Shown here one piece after another: positions 35,043 through 43,720 of a stretch of DNA of 64,000 nucleotides. Both the position numbers and the translations under genes were made by a program. The notes under the pieces are model-generated. The model ran no database searches. It had not been told where the DNA came from and was given only the letters and a program-made list of their open reading frames with translations. The number at the start of each line of letters is the position of its first letter. Positions within the stretch are counted from its first letter, which is position 1. This DNA is from Mesorhizobium sp. RMAD-H1 (GTDB lineage Bacteria; Pseudomonadota; Alphaproteobacteria; Rhizobiales; Rhizobiaceae): NCBI RefSeq assembly GCF_014191375.1, contig NZ_JACHWN010000004.1:330107-394106 (forward strand). Reading direction: 5' to 3'.

Positions 35043-37358
35043 TCATTGGTTGGTCGGCAGCGTATAGGCGATGACGTAATCGCCCGGCTTGGTGCCGACG
35101 GAGCCGTGGCCGCCTGCCACGATGACGACGAATTGCCGGCCGTCCTCGGTGGTGTAGGTCATGGGTGTTGCCTGCCCGCCGGCCGGCAGTCGCCCCTGCC
35201 AGAGCTGTCGGCCGGTCGTCAGATCATAGGCGCGGATATAGTCGTCCACCGTCGCGCCGAGGAAGGCGACGCCGCTTGCCGTGATCATTGGCCCGCCGAT
35301 GCCGGGCACGCCCACCTTGAACGGCAGCGGGATCGGCGTCATGTCGCGCGTCGTGCCGTTCCTGTGTTTCCAGGCGATATTGCCGGTCCTCAGATCCGCT
35401 CCGGCGACATAGCCCCAAGGCGGCGCCTGGCAGGGAATGCCGAGCGGTGACAGGAAGGGCTTGAGAATGACGGCATAGGGCGCGCCCTCATTGCGGTTGA
35501 GCCCTTGTTCGCTGCCCTTGGTACCTTCGCTGGGCGGCGGCACCTGGTCGCGCGGCACCAGCTGTGAAATGAAGGCGAGGTAGGTCGGCATGCCGAACAT
35601 CACCTGCCGCGCCGGGTCGACCGCGATGCTGCCCCAGTTGAACACGCCGAAATTGCCGGGATAGACAATCGTTCCCTCGAGCGAGGGAGGCGTATAGCGG
35701 CCCTCATATCGCAGCCTGTGAAACTGGATCCGGCAGGCGAGCTGGTCGAAAAGGGTGATGCCCCACATATCCTTCTCCGTCAGCGGCGGCGGCTCGAAGC
35801 TGAGGCCGGAGACGGGCTGGGTCGGCGCGGTGAAATCCTCCGGTATCGCGCCGCCGGGGGCGGGGACCTCCCTGACCGGGATGATCGGCTCGCCCGTGCG
35901 CCGGTCGAGCACATAGATGTCGCCCTGTTTCGTCGGGCCGACCAGCGCCGGCACGACCGTCCCGTCCTCCCTTGTGATATCGAGGAGCGCCGGCTGGGCC
36001 GGCACATCCATGTCCCAGAGATCGTGATGCACCGTCTGGCGCACCCAGCGCATCTGGCCGGTATTGATGTCGAGCGCGACGATGGAGGAGGAAAATCTCT
36101 CCACATTCTCGCTGCGGCCCATCCCCAGCTGGTCGGGAACCTTGTTGCCGAGCGGCACATAGATAAGCCCGAGATTCTCGTCCACGCTCGATACCGACCA
36201 GCTGTTGGGCGAATTGGCGGTATAGGTCTGGCCAGGAGGCAGCGGCGCCGTCTGATCCGGATTGCCCGAATCCCAGTTCCAGATCAATGCGCCGGTATTG
36301 ACGTCGAAGGCGCGGATGACGCCGGATTGCTCGTGGATGGAATAATTGTCGTTGACGGCCCCGCCGATGATGATCTTGTTGGCCGCGATGACCGGCGGCG
36401 AGGTCGAATAGTAATAGCCGGCGGGATTGTACGGCATGCCCTGTTCGAGATGCAGCGTGCCATTCTCGGCAAAGAAGCTGCAGACCTGGCCGTTGGCCGC
36501 GTCGAGCGCGATCAGCCGCGCGTCGGAAGTGGGCAGATAGACACGCTCGGCACAGGGCTGGCCGGGCGTTGCCGCCGGATCGGCATAGTAGGTGACGCCG
36601 CGGCAGGTCTGGTGCTGCCGGTCCGGATTGAAGCCGACATTCGGGTCATATTTCCACTTTTCCCGGCCGGTCGCCGCATCGATGGCGATCGCCCAGTTAT
36701 GCGGCGTGCAGAGATAGAGCGTATCGCGCACTTTCAGCGGCGTGACCTGATAGGTGGTCTCGCCGACATCCTGCGGCTGCTTGATGTCGCCCGTCCGGTA
36801 GGTCCAGGCGACCTGCAGCCTGCCGACATTTTCCGGCGTGATCTGGGTGAGCGGCGAATAGCGCTGGCCAAAGGGCGTGCGGCCATATTGATGCCAGTCG
36901 CCGGGCGGCACGTTGCCGCCCAGATCGGGATTGGCGATCACCTGCTCCGTCGGCAGCGATCCCTGCATGTCGTAGGGATCCTGGAGCAGCGAATATCCGG
37001 CCACCGCCAGGGAAGCCAGTACGGCGATTGCAAGCGGCACGACACCCCCCGTCCTCCTCCAGATCCAGGGGATCAGCAGCCAGAGGCCGAGGAGCACGAT
37101 GACGCCGCCGCGCGTGCCCAATTGCCACCAGTCGAAGCCGACTTCGTAGACCGCCCAGGCGAGAGAGCCCAGAATCACCAGGGCATAGACCCACAGGGCG
37201 GCAGCACTTCTCCTGAACAGGAATATCGCCGTCAGGAATATGCCGATCGCCACGATCAGGTAATACCAGCTTCCGCCGAGTGCCGCGAGCCAGGCTCCGC
37301 CGATACCAAGGACGATAGCGATGAGGAGAAAAAGAACCGCGGTGATGGATATCAACAA
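35043..37358 (-). CDS. gcd: Membrane-bound PQQ-dependent glucose dehydrogenase
   Basis: Gcd oxidises glucose to gluconolactone on the periplasmic side and passes electrons to ubiquinone. About 771 residues. Five hydrophobic helices occupy the first 125 residues, then comes an eight-bladed PQQ propeller starting GGNVPPGDWHQYGRTPFGQRY. Landmarks include TPHNWAIAIDAATGREKW, TVHHDLWDMDVPAQP, GDIYVLDRRTGEP and the late NWGSIAVDP. There is no ATG near the N-terminus. TTG 37358 is best spaced from AAGGAG at 37374-37369; TTG 37364 is the longer alternative. PQQ synthesis genes are not in the window. Confidence 0.95.
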   Translation of the reverse strand: MLISITAVLFLLIAIVLGIGGAWLAALGGSWYYLIVAIGIFLTAIFLFRRSAAALWVYALVILGSLAWAVYEVGFDWWQLGTRGGVIVLLGLWLLIPWIWRRTGGVVPLAIAVLASLAVAGYSLLQDPYDMQGSLPTEQVIANPDLGGNVPPGDWHQYGRTPFGQRYSPLTQITPENVGRLQVAWTYRTGDIKQPQDVGETTYQVTPLKVRDTLYLCTPHNWAIAIDAATGREKWKYDPNVGFNPDRQHQTCRGVTYYADPAATPGQPCAERVYLPTSDARLIALDAANGQVCSFFAENGTLHLEQGMPYNPAGYYYSTSPPVIAANKIIIGGAVNDNYSIHEQSGVIRAFDVNTGALIWNWDSGNPDQTAPLPPGQTYTANSPNSWSVSSVDENLGLIYVPLGNKVPDQLGMGRSENVERFSSSIVALDINTGQMRWVRQTVHHDLWDMDVPAQPALLDITREDGTVVPALVGPTKQGDIYVLDRRTGEPIIPVREVPAPGGAIPEDFTAPTQPVSGLSFEPPPLTEKDMWGITLFDQLACRIQFHRLRYEGRYTPPSLEGTIVYPGNFGVFNWGSIAVDPARQVMFGMPTYLAFISQLVPRDQVPPPSEGTKGSEQGLNRNEGAPYAVILKPFLSPLGIPCQAPPWGYVAGADLRTGNIAWKHRNGTTRDMTPIPLPFKVGVPGIGGPMITASGVAFLGATVDDYIRAYDLTTGRQLWQGRLPAGGQATPMTYTTEDGRQFVVIVAGGHGSVGTKPGDYVIAYTLPTNQ

Positions 37359-37722
37359 AGCCAATCTCCTTGAGAATTGCGTCCGCCAGATAAACCGCCT
37401 CCGTATCGCCCTGATGACGGCCGGATCCGGCTTTTGATGATCGCTGTGGCCGGCGTGATGCGACTACCCAACTACAATGGATGAGTTGAGTTCCCGCGGC
37501 AATGGTGTGATTGGGCTCCCGTCGTGCAGCAGTTGCCGCGCCATCATGCGAGACAAACCGTCTTCGCATGAAGCACAGTTGCCATTTTTCCAGGCCCTTG
37601 CACTGCATACCGGTCCCAAGCAATGCATGCGGACGGTCTCCTGGAACGGGAGGTGTCCGCTGGCACGAGGCAGGTTACCTATACAACCGGCAGGCAGTTG
37701 CGGGCCTGCAACCGCCAAGTGT
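37359..37722. other. Intergenic region upstream of gcd and downstream of the HutC-type gene
   Basis: About 360 bases without a convincing gene. It should hold the gcd promoter on the minus strand. An imperfect hairpin at about 37688-37716 (GGCAGTTGC against GCAACCGCC) could terminate the converging regulator transcript. Several short frames cross the region but none has a ribosome-binding site or recognisable product. Confidence 0.4.
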
Positions 37723-38469
37723 TCACTCCTCCACCGCCTTGCCGCTGCGCGTCTCCAGCCGATAGCGGGTGCCGGGATAGACGAGGCGGGCGAAGGAAAC
37801 CACCTGCCTGGAGGACCATGTGCGCCGGCGGATCATCAGGCATGGCTCGTTGCGCGGGATGACCAGGAGCTTGCATTCCCAAGGCTCCGGCATGGCGGCC
37901 TCGACGATATGCTCGGACCCGCCGAGCGGCGCCTCGCGCGTGAGATAGGCATTGGGCGTGATGGTGGTGAAATCCTGTTCGAGATAAGAAGGTGCCGCTG
38001 CCGGATTGACGTAGCGGTCCTCGATCTGCACCGGAACATCGTTCTCGCTATGGACGATCAGCGAATGGAAGACCTTGGCGCCGATCGGCATGTTCAGTGC
38101 ATCGGCGACGGAAGGGGAGGCGTCTTCCTCCTTGAGCAGAACCACCGAGGCAAGGTGCGTATGCCCCCTTTCCGCGATCTCGTCGGCGATGTTGCGCACC
38201 TCGAAAAGCGCCGAAGTGCCCTTGCGCTCGGCGACGAACGAGCCGACTCCCTGGATGCGGACGAGCTCGCCCTCGCTTGCCAGTTCGCGCAGCGCGCGGT
38301 TGGCGGTCATCTTGCTGACGCCCAGCTCCGCGACGAGTTCGTTTTCGGAAGGGACGCGATGCTTCGGAGGCCATTCGCCGCTGTGAATGCGCTCGAGGAT
38401 CATCTGCTTCACGCCGGCATAGAGCGGTGCGCCATCCCCGGTCTTCTCGCTACCCCTCTCGTTCGGCAT
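37723..38469 (-). CDS. GntR/HutC-family transcriptional repressor
   Basis: A 248-residue regulator. An N-terminal winged helix (VPSENELVAELGVSKMTANR, residues 40-59) is followed by a UTRA ligand domain with PVQIEDRYVNPAAAPSYLEQ and MIRRRTWSSRQVVSFARLVYPG. The sequence is very close to HutC, the histidine-utilisation repressor whose inducer is urocanate. It is divergent from a polar amino acid transporter and a histidase homologue, with a HutC-like dyad in the shared promoter. No other hut genes (hutU, hutI, hutG) are here, so it may be a paralogue tuned to a urocanate-like compound rather than true HutC. Confidence 0.9.
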   Translation of the reverse strand: MPNERGSEKTGDGAPLYAGVKQMILERIHSGEWPPKHRVPSENELVAELGVSKMTANRALRELASEGELVRIQGVGSFVAERKGTSALFEVRNIADEIAERGHTHLASVVLLKEEDASPSVADALNMPIGAKVFHSLIVHSENDVPVQIEDRYVNPAAAPSYLEQDFTTITPNAYLTREAPLGGSEHIVEAAMPEPWECKLLVIPRNEPCLMIRRRTWSSRQVVSFARLVYPGTRYRLETRSGKAVEE

Positions 38470-38592
38470 GGATGATCCCTCCTGTTATGGCGATCGGCGC
38501 CTGGAAAATTGCGTCGCGCCGCCGCTCCTTTGGTTCCCTCGTCGCCCGTTTTTTGGGCAGAAGCAGAATCTGCTTCCGTCCGATAGTTTGCT

Positions 38593-38633
38593 CTTGCATA
38601 CCATAATAATTGACATATGGTACCCTATACAAG
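38593..38633. promoter_or_regulatory. Candidate operator/promoter for the HutC-type regulator
   Basis: A nested dyad: outer arms CTTGCATA (38593-38600) and TATACAAG (38626-38633), inner arms ACCATA (38600-38605) and TATGGT (38616-38621). The outer arms match the halves of the known HutC site CTTGTATNTACAAG but are spread apart. TTGACA at 38610-38615 lies in the centre and could be the -35 element of the transporter promoter, so bound repressor would block it. Confidence 0.6.
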
Positions 38634-38732
38634 CTGAAGAGAATGGCCAGGCTTTACTTGGTCATTGTCGTCGCCAAGCCGGCGCAGACCGGCGCATCAG
38701 AACGTTTCCGAACCACCAAGAGGAGAATATCG

Positions 38733-39575
38733 ATGAAAGCCTACAAGATGTTGCTGGCCGGCGCCATTGCGCTGGCAGCGGGTGCATGGTCTCCGGCCCA
38801 GGCCAAGGAATGGAAGACCGTGACGATCACCCTGGAAGGGGCTTACGCCCCGTGGAACATGACCAATCCGGACGGCACGCTCGGCGGTTTCGAGCCGGAG
38901 CTGGCGAAATATCTCTGTGACCACATGAAGGTGGAATGCAAGCTGGTGGCCTCCGATTGGGACGGCATGATTGCGGCCCTCAACGCCGGCAAGTACGACG
39001 TCATCATGGATGCGCTGTCGATCACCGAGGAGCGCAAGAAGGTCATCGATTTCTCCATTCCCTACGCCCATACCCATGCGGCTTTCGCCGCCTCGAAGGA
39101 TGGCTCATACGCCAATGCCCCCGGCACGGGGACGGTGGTCAAGATGGAGCCGGACCTGAGCGGCGGCAAGGATGCGGTGGAGGCCATGCGCACCGCCTTC
39201 AAGGGCGCCACCATCGGTATCCAGGCGGCGACCGTCTACGCCAAGTTCATCTATGACAATTTCGGCGATATCGCCACGATCCGCGAATACAAGACCGGCG
39301 CCGAGCGCGATCTCGATCTGGAAACCGGACGCATCGATCTTGCCTTCGACGATGCGGTCTATCTGAACACCACTTTCGAGAAGGCCAATGGCGCGCTGGG
39401 CTTCACCGGGCCCGAAATCGGCGGCACCATCTTCGGCATCGGTGAGGGACTGGGCGTGCGCAAGTCCGATCCCGAGCTCAAGGCGATGCTCGACGACGCC
39501 ATCAAGGCCGCGCTTGCCGAAGGGGTCGTCAAGGAGCTGTCGATGAAGTGGTTCAAGACGGATGTGACGCCTTAA
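38733..39575 (+). CDS. Polar amino acid ABC transporter, periplasmic binding protein
   Basis: A 280-residue periplasmic binding protein of the lysine/arginine/histidine/octopine family. The signal peptide covers residues 1-24 (AAGAWSPAQA). The ligand site includes LEGAYAPWNMTNPDGTLGGF, YDVIMDALSITEERKKVIDF and DLAFDDAVYLNTTF. The conserved Arg expected to hold an amino acid carboxylate is shifted in sequence: the usual SxxxTxER segment reads ALSITEER here. ATG 38733 follows AGGAGAAT. First gene of the operon divergent from the HutC-type repressor. The ligand is presumably the compound degraded by the enzymes at 42.2-44.9 kb. Confidence 0.9.
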   Translation: MKAYKMLLAGAIALAAGAWSPAQAKEWKTVTITLEGAYAPWNMTNPDGTLGGFEPELAKYLCDHMKVECKLVASDWDGMIAALNAGKYDVIMDALSITEERKKVIDFSIPYAHTHAAFAASKDGSYANAPGTGTVVKMEPDLSGGKDAVEAMRTAFKGATIGIQAATVYAKFIYDNFGDIATIREYKTGAERDLDLETGRIDLAFDDAVYLNTTFEKANGALGFTGPEIGGTIFGIGEGLGVRKSDPELKAMLDDAIKAALAEGVVKELSMKWFKTDVTP

Positions 39576-39918
39576 GCGACTTATCCCGACGGGGACGCTG
39601 ACATTCACCTCCACCCTGCCAGCGATTTCCCCGCAGGGGCAGCCATCGCCTTCAAATGCCCTCATCTGCCTGCCGGCATTACCGGGGTCGAGCCACGGGT
39701 CTCGACCCGTCCTTCGGCCCCCGCACGCGGGGGAGGGGGAGAATGAAGCGGAAACGCTGGCGTCTCTCTCGCCCCGTTCGCGGGGAGAGAGTAAGGATGG
39801 GGGGCAGATTGCCATATGCGATTGCCCTGCCCTCAAGGGGATGGCCGGCAGGCCGAGGGGGTGAAGGCATCGCGTTAGCCCCGGATTTCGCCAGGACAGG
39901 CAACATGGGAACTCTGAT
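39576..39918. repeat. Repeat-rich gap inside the transporter operon
   Basis: These 343 bases hold no gene. They contain a CGAGCCACGGGTCTCG dyad near 39690-39706, a GGCCCCCGCACGCGGGGGAG hairpin near 39715-39735, a CCCCGTTCGCGGGGAGAG hairpin near 39773-39791, and a decayed type A half-module (39825-39875). Hairpins here could lower expression of the permease genes relative to the abundant binding protein. Confidence 0.6.
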
Positions 39919-40641
39919 ATGTGGCTAGTGGAGACACTCGGTTTCGGGCAGACCGGCTGGGGCGGGCTTCTGCTGATAGGCGCCCTGATGACGTTGTGCG
40001 TCACGCTCACCGCCCTTCTGCTCGGCGCCATACTGGGTGCTATCGTCGCGGCGGCCAAGCTGTCGCCGAACCGCGCTGTCAGAACCGCGGGGGGGTTCTA
40101 CACCACCATCTTCCGCGGCGTGCCGGAGCTGCTCATCATCTATCTCGTCTATTTCGGCGGCTCCAGCGCCGTCACCGCGATCGGCGTCTATTTCGGAGTC
40201 GAAGGGTTTCTGGGCATGCCCTCCTTCATCGCCGGTGCCCTGGCCGTCGGCCTCATCTGCGGCGCTTATCAGGCGGAGGTCTATCGCGGCGCCTTTCTGG
40301 CGATCCCGAAGGGAGAGCTGGAGGCCGCCCAGGCGATCGGCATGCACCGTTTCCTGCGTTTCCGTCGCATCATCATGCCGCAAGTCCTGCGCCTCGCCAT
40401 TCCGGGCATCGGCAATGTCTGGCAGCTGAGCCTGAAGGATTCGGCGCTCGTCTCCGTCACCGGCCTCGCCGATCTCATGCGCACAAGCCAGGTCGCCGCC
40501 GGTTCCACCCGGCAATATTTCCTGTTCTTCATTGTCGGCGGCTGCCTCTATCTCATCCTGACCAGCATGTCCGACCGCCTGTTCGGCTTTGCCGAGCGGC
40601 GCGCCAGCCGCAGCATGCCGGCCGGCATCGGCCAGATATGA
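39919..40641 (+). CDS. Polar amino acid ABC transporter permease (HisQ-like)
   Basis: A 240-residue inner-membrane permease with about five hydrophobic helices. The amino acid permease core [20 protein letters not shown] lies near residue 60. The coupling loop around residues 125-150 reads [20 protein letters not shown] followed by [14 protein letters not shown]. It resembles HisQ/ArtQ of histidine/arginine/octopine systems. ATG 39919 has a weak ribosome-binding site, which fits low permease levels. The next permease starts 11 bases after its stop. It forms a heterodimer with that gene's product. Confidence 0.9.
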   Translation: MWLVETLGFGQTGWGGLLLIGALMTLCVTLTALLLGAILGAIVAAAKLSPNRAVRTAGGFYTTIFRGVPELLIIYLVYFGGSSAVTAIGVYFGVEGFLGMPSFIAGALAVGLICGAYQAEVYRGAFLAIPKGELEAAQAIGMHRFLRFRRIIMPQVLRLAIPGIGNVWQLSLKDSALVSVTGLADLMRTSQVAAGSTRQYFLFFIVGGCLYLILTSMSDRLFGFAERRASRSMPAGIGQI

Positions 40642-40652
40642 AGGAGGGCGCG

Positions 40653-41375
40653 ATGGATTTCCCCTTCCTTTTCCAGACCATGAAAACCCTGCTCGCCGCC
40701 CTGCCGGTGACGCTTGGTCTCTTTTCCCTCTCGGTGTTCTTCGGCGGTCTGCTCGCCATCCTGATCGTCTGGATGCGGGTCGGCGGCAATCCCGTCCTCA
40801 GCCGGTTCGCGCGCGGCTATATCTTCGTCTTCCGCGGCTCGCCGCTGCTCATCCAGATGTTTCTCGTCTTCTACGGCCTCGGCCAGTTCGGCATCATCCG
40901 CCACTCTTTCGTCTGGCCGGCGCTGCGCGAGCCCTTCGTCTGCGCCGTCCTGTCGCTGGCGCTCTGCACGGCAGGCTATACGGCGGAGATATTCCGCTTC
41001 GGCCTGCGCGCGGTCCCGCCGCGCGAGATCGAGGCCGCGCGCGCCATCGGCATGTCGGACTTCCTGCTGGTGCGCCGCATCATCGCCCCGATCGCCTTCC
41101 GCCACGCGCTTCCCGCCTATTCGACCGAGATCGTGATGATGGTCAAATCCACCGCGCTCGCAAGCCTCGTCACCGTCTGGGAGGTGACCGGGGTTGCGCA
41201 GCGGCTGATCTCGCAGACCTATCGCACGATGGAGGTGTTCCTCTGCGCCGCGATCATCTATCTTGTGCTCAATTTCCTGATCCTGCAGGCGATGGCGCTG
41301 CTCGAGCATTATCTTTCGCCGCATCGGCGTGCCGCCGCGCCTCTCGTCCCCGGCAGCCTTCCGGTATCCCGATGA
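40653..41375 (+). CDS. Polar amino acid ABC transporter permease (HisM-like)
   Basis: A 240-residue permease paralogous to the preceding one. It contains [40 protein letters not shown] and the EAA loop [23 protein letters not shown] 40653 is chosen because AAGGAGGGCG precedes it with ideal spacing; the in-frame ATG at 40638 overlaps the previous stop but lacks such a site. It pairs with the HisQ-like subunit and docks the HisP-like ATPase encoded next. Confidence 0.92.
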   Translation: MDFPFLFQTMKTLLAALPVTLGLFSLSVFFGGLLAILIVWMRVGGNPVLSRFARGYIFVFRGSPLLIQMFLVFYGLGQFGIIRHSFVWPALREPFVCAVLSLALCTAGYTAEIFRFGLRAVPPREIEAARAIGMSDFLLVRRIIAPIAFRHALPAYSTEIVMMVKSTALASLVTVWEVTGVAQRLISQTYRTMEVFLCAAIIYLVLNFLILQAMALLEHYLSPHRRAAAPLVPGSLPVSR

Positions 41376-41404
41376 CGACGCCAGAAACCAAAATGGAGGG
41401 GAAC

Positions 41405-42175
41405 ATGGCTGCGGCCACCCGGCTATCCGTCCGCAACATCCACAAGAGCTTCGGCGGCCATGAGGTGCTGCGCGGCATTTCGCTCGAGGCGCATGATGGC
41501 GACGTCATCTCGCTGCTCGGCGCCAGCGGTTCGGGCAAATCCACCTTCCTGCGCTGCATCAATCTTCTCGAGATCGCCGATCAGGGCGAGATCATCGTCG
41601 ACGGCGAGCGCATAGAGATGATGGTGAAGAACGGCCGCAACGTGCCGGCCAGCCGCAAGCAGGTGGACCGCATCCGGGCCGAACTCGGCATGGTTTTCCA
41701 GTCCTTCAACCTGTGGTCACACATGACCATCCTCGACAATGTCATCGAGGGCCCGGTGCATGTGCTCAAAAGGCCGCGCGCGGAGTGCATCGCCGAGGCG
41801 GAGGCGCTTCTCGAAAAGGTGGGGATCGCCGAAAAGCGCCACGCCTATCCCGCCCATCTCTCGGGCGGCCAGCAGCAGCGCGCCGCTATCGCCCGGGCGC
41901 TGGCGATGAAGCCGAAGGTCATGCTTTTCGACGAGCCCACCTCGGCGCTCGATCCCGAGCTCGTCGGCGAGGTCCTGCGCGTCATGCGCAGCCTCGCGGA
42001 GGAGGGCATGACCATGCTGGTCGTCACCCACGAGATGAGTTTCGCCCGCAATGTCTCCAACCGCGTCATCTTTATGCGCTCCGGGGAGATCGACAGCGAC
42101 GGCCCGCCGGAAGAGCTCTTCGGCAAGGGCGGCTCGCCTGCCTTCCGCCAGTTCATCGGCACGTTCGGGAAGTGA
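41405..42175 (+). CDS. Polar amino acid ABC transporter ATPase (HisP-like)
   Basis: A 256-residue cytosolic ATPase, the same length as HisP. Walker [10 protein letters not shown], the Q-loop at [13 protein letters not shown], signature [11 protein letters not shown], Walker [15 protein letters not shown] and the switch His in [16 protein letters not shown] are all intact. The insertion [20 protein letters not shown] is typical of octopine/histidine-class ATPases. ATG 41405 is preferred because of GGAGGGG just upstream; ATG 41372 overlaps the permease stop and would add 11 residues. The lyase homologue begins 2 bases after its stop. Confidence 0.93.
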   Translation: MAAATRLSVRNIHKSFGGHEVLRGISLEAHDGDVISLLGASGSGKSTFLRCINLLEIADQGEIIVDGERIEMMVKNGRNVPASRKQVDRIRAELGMVFQSFNLWSHMTILDNVIEGPVHVLKRPRAECIAEAEALLEKVGIAEKRHAYPAHLSGGQQQRAAIARALAMKPKVMLFDEPTSALDPELVGEVLRVMRSLAEEGMTMLVVTHEMSFARNVSNRVIFMRSGEIDSDGPPEELFGKGGSPAFRQFIGTFGK

Positions 42176-42177
42176 TC

Positions 42178-43677
42178 ATGCGCAGGGTCACGCTGGAAAG
42201 AACCCTTGATTGGCGGGCGGTCGCCGCCATTGCCGGAGGCGCCGGGCTGGAACTCGGAGCCGGTGCATGGGAGAGGATCGACCGCGCGGCGCAGATCGTC
42301 GCCGCGCTGGTCGAACGCGGCATTCGCGCCTATGGTGTCAATACCGGCGTCGGCGCGCTGGCCGATACGGTGGTGGATCGCGCGTCGCAGCGCCGCCTGT
42401 CGCGCAACATCCTGATGAGCCATGCCTGCGGCGTCGGCCCGCTTTTGCCGGCACGCGAGGTACGCGCCATCATCGCCGCCCAGATCAACAATTTCGCCCA
42501 TGGCCATTCCGGCGTCCGGCCCGAGATCGTCCGGGCGATTCTGGCGCTTCTCGATCAGGATTGCATTCCCGATGTGCCCTCGAAGGGCTCCGCCGGCTAT
42601 CTCACCCATATGGCGCATATCGCGCTGGTGCTGATCGGCGAGGGCACTGCGCATCTGGAGGGCCGGGAGGTGAGCGGCGCCGAGGCGCTGGCCGCAATCG
42701 GCGTCGAGCCTCTCGTGCTGGAGGCGAAGGAAGGCCTGAGCCTCGTCAACGGCACCTCCTGCTCCACCGGCCTTGCCTGCATCGCGCTTTCCCGCGCCGA
42801 GCGCCTGCTCGAATGGGCGGATGCCATCGCCGCGCTGACGCTCGAGGCGCTTGGGGCCCAGATGCCTGCCTTCGGGGAAGACGTGCTGGCGCTCCGGCCT
42901 TCGAAAGGCATCGAGACCGTCGGGCGCGCTTTGCGGAAACGGCTTGAAGGAAGCGGGTTCATCGCGGCAAACGCCGGCGCGCGCACCCAGGACGCCCTGA
43001 GCCTGCGCGCTATCCCGCATGCTCATGGCGCGGCGCGCGACGGCTTTGATTTCGCCGCCGAAACCGTCAATCGCGAGCTCGCCTCCGTCACCGACAATCC
43101 GGCCGTCGCCGGCACACCGGAGGCGCCGCTGGTCTGGTCCGAGGCCCATGCCGTCGCGCCGGCGCTGGCGCAGGCGCTCGACATGCTGGCGGTCGCCATT
43201 GCACAGATCTCCGCCATGAGCGAGCGCCGCATCGACCGTCTGGTCAATCCGCTGGTGAGCCGGCTCCCGGCCTTCCTCGCCGATGATCCGGGTGCGGGTT
43301 CCGGCTTCATGATCGCGCAATATACGGCGGCTGCCCTCAGCAACGAGAACCGCCGCCTTGCGGCGCCGGCCAGCCTCGACGGCGGCGTCACCTCTGCCCT
43401 GCAGGAGGATTTCCTGGCGCATCCGACGGCGGCTGTGGTGAAGCTTCTCGCTGTGCTGGACAATGCCGAGCAGATCTTCGCCATCGAGCTTCTGGCGGCG
43501 GCGCAGGCGCTGGATCTCCATCCGGGCCAAGCCTCGCGCGCCAGGGGAACGGATGTGGTTTACCGCGCCTTGCGCGACATCCTGCCCCGCTATACCGATG
43601 ACCGGCCGCTGGCTAAGGATATGGCGGCGGCGCAAGGGCTCCTCTGGGAGGCAAATCCGCCAGCCGTGCCTGTCTGA
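42178..43677 (+). CDS. Histidine ammonia-lyase homologue lacking the MIO triad
   Basis: A 499-residue member of the aromatic amino acid lyase superfamily. Landmarks are in place: AYGVNTGVGALAD near residue 46, NGTSCSTGLACIAL, RTQDALSLRAIPHAHGAARD, SVTDNPAV, GFMIAQYTAAALSNENRRLA and GGVTSALQEDFLAHPTAAV. The cofactor-forming motif is not: family members have GSVG-ASG-DLAPLAH, whereas residues 137-147 here read GSAGYLTHMAH. The alignment is one residue triad shorter, exactly where Ala-Ser-Gly makes methylideneimidazolone. It should therefore not be an ordinary histidase. MIO-independent elimination, as reported for ergothionase, is the best precedent. It is co-transcribed with the transporter and the flavoenzyme. 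Confidence 0.88.
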   Translation: MRRVTLERTLDWRAVAAIAGGAGLELGAGAWERIDRAAQIVAALVERGIRAYGVNTGVGALADTVVDRASQRRLSRNILMSHACGVGPLLPAREVRAIIAAQINNFAHGHSGVRPEIVRAILALLDQDCIPDVPSKGSAGYLTHMAHIALVLIGEGTAHLEGREVSGAEALAAIGVEPLVLEAKEGLSLVNGTSCSTGLACIALSRAERLLEWADAIAALTLEALGAQMPAFGEDVLALRPSKGIETVGRALRKRLEGSGFIAANAGARTQDALSLRAIPHAHGAARDGFDFAAETVNRELASVTDNPAVAGTPEAPLVWSEAHAVAPALAQALDMLAVAIAQISAMSERRIDRLVNPLVSRLPAFLADDPGAGSGFMIAQYTAAALSNENRRLAAPASLDGGVTSALQEDFLAHPTAAVVKLLAVLDNAEQIFAIELLAAAQALDLHPGQASRARGTDVVYRALRDILPRYTDDRPLAKDMAAAQGLLWEANPPAVPV

Positions 43678-43720
43678 ACGGGACAGGCCTGAATGCACCA
43701 TCGGAACGATCGGGGGGACC

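Noticed and set aside
37723..38469. Calling the GntR-type gene hutC outright
   Set aside because: Homology is strong, but hutU/hutI/hutG are absent and the nearby lyase is not a normal histidase, so the gene name was withheld.
42586..42618. Frameshift or sequencing gap as the cause of the missing MIO triad
   Set aside because: The reading frame is uninterrupted, family motifs continue on both sides, and the shortening is a whole number of codons.
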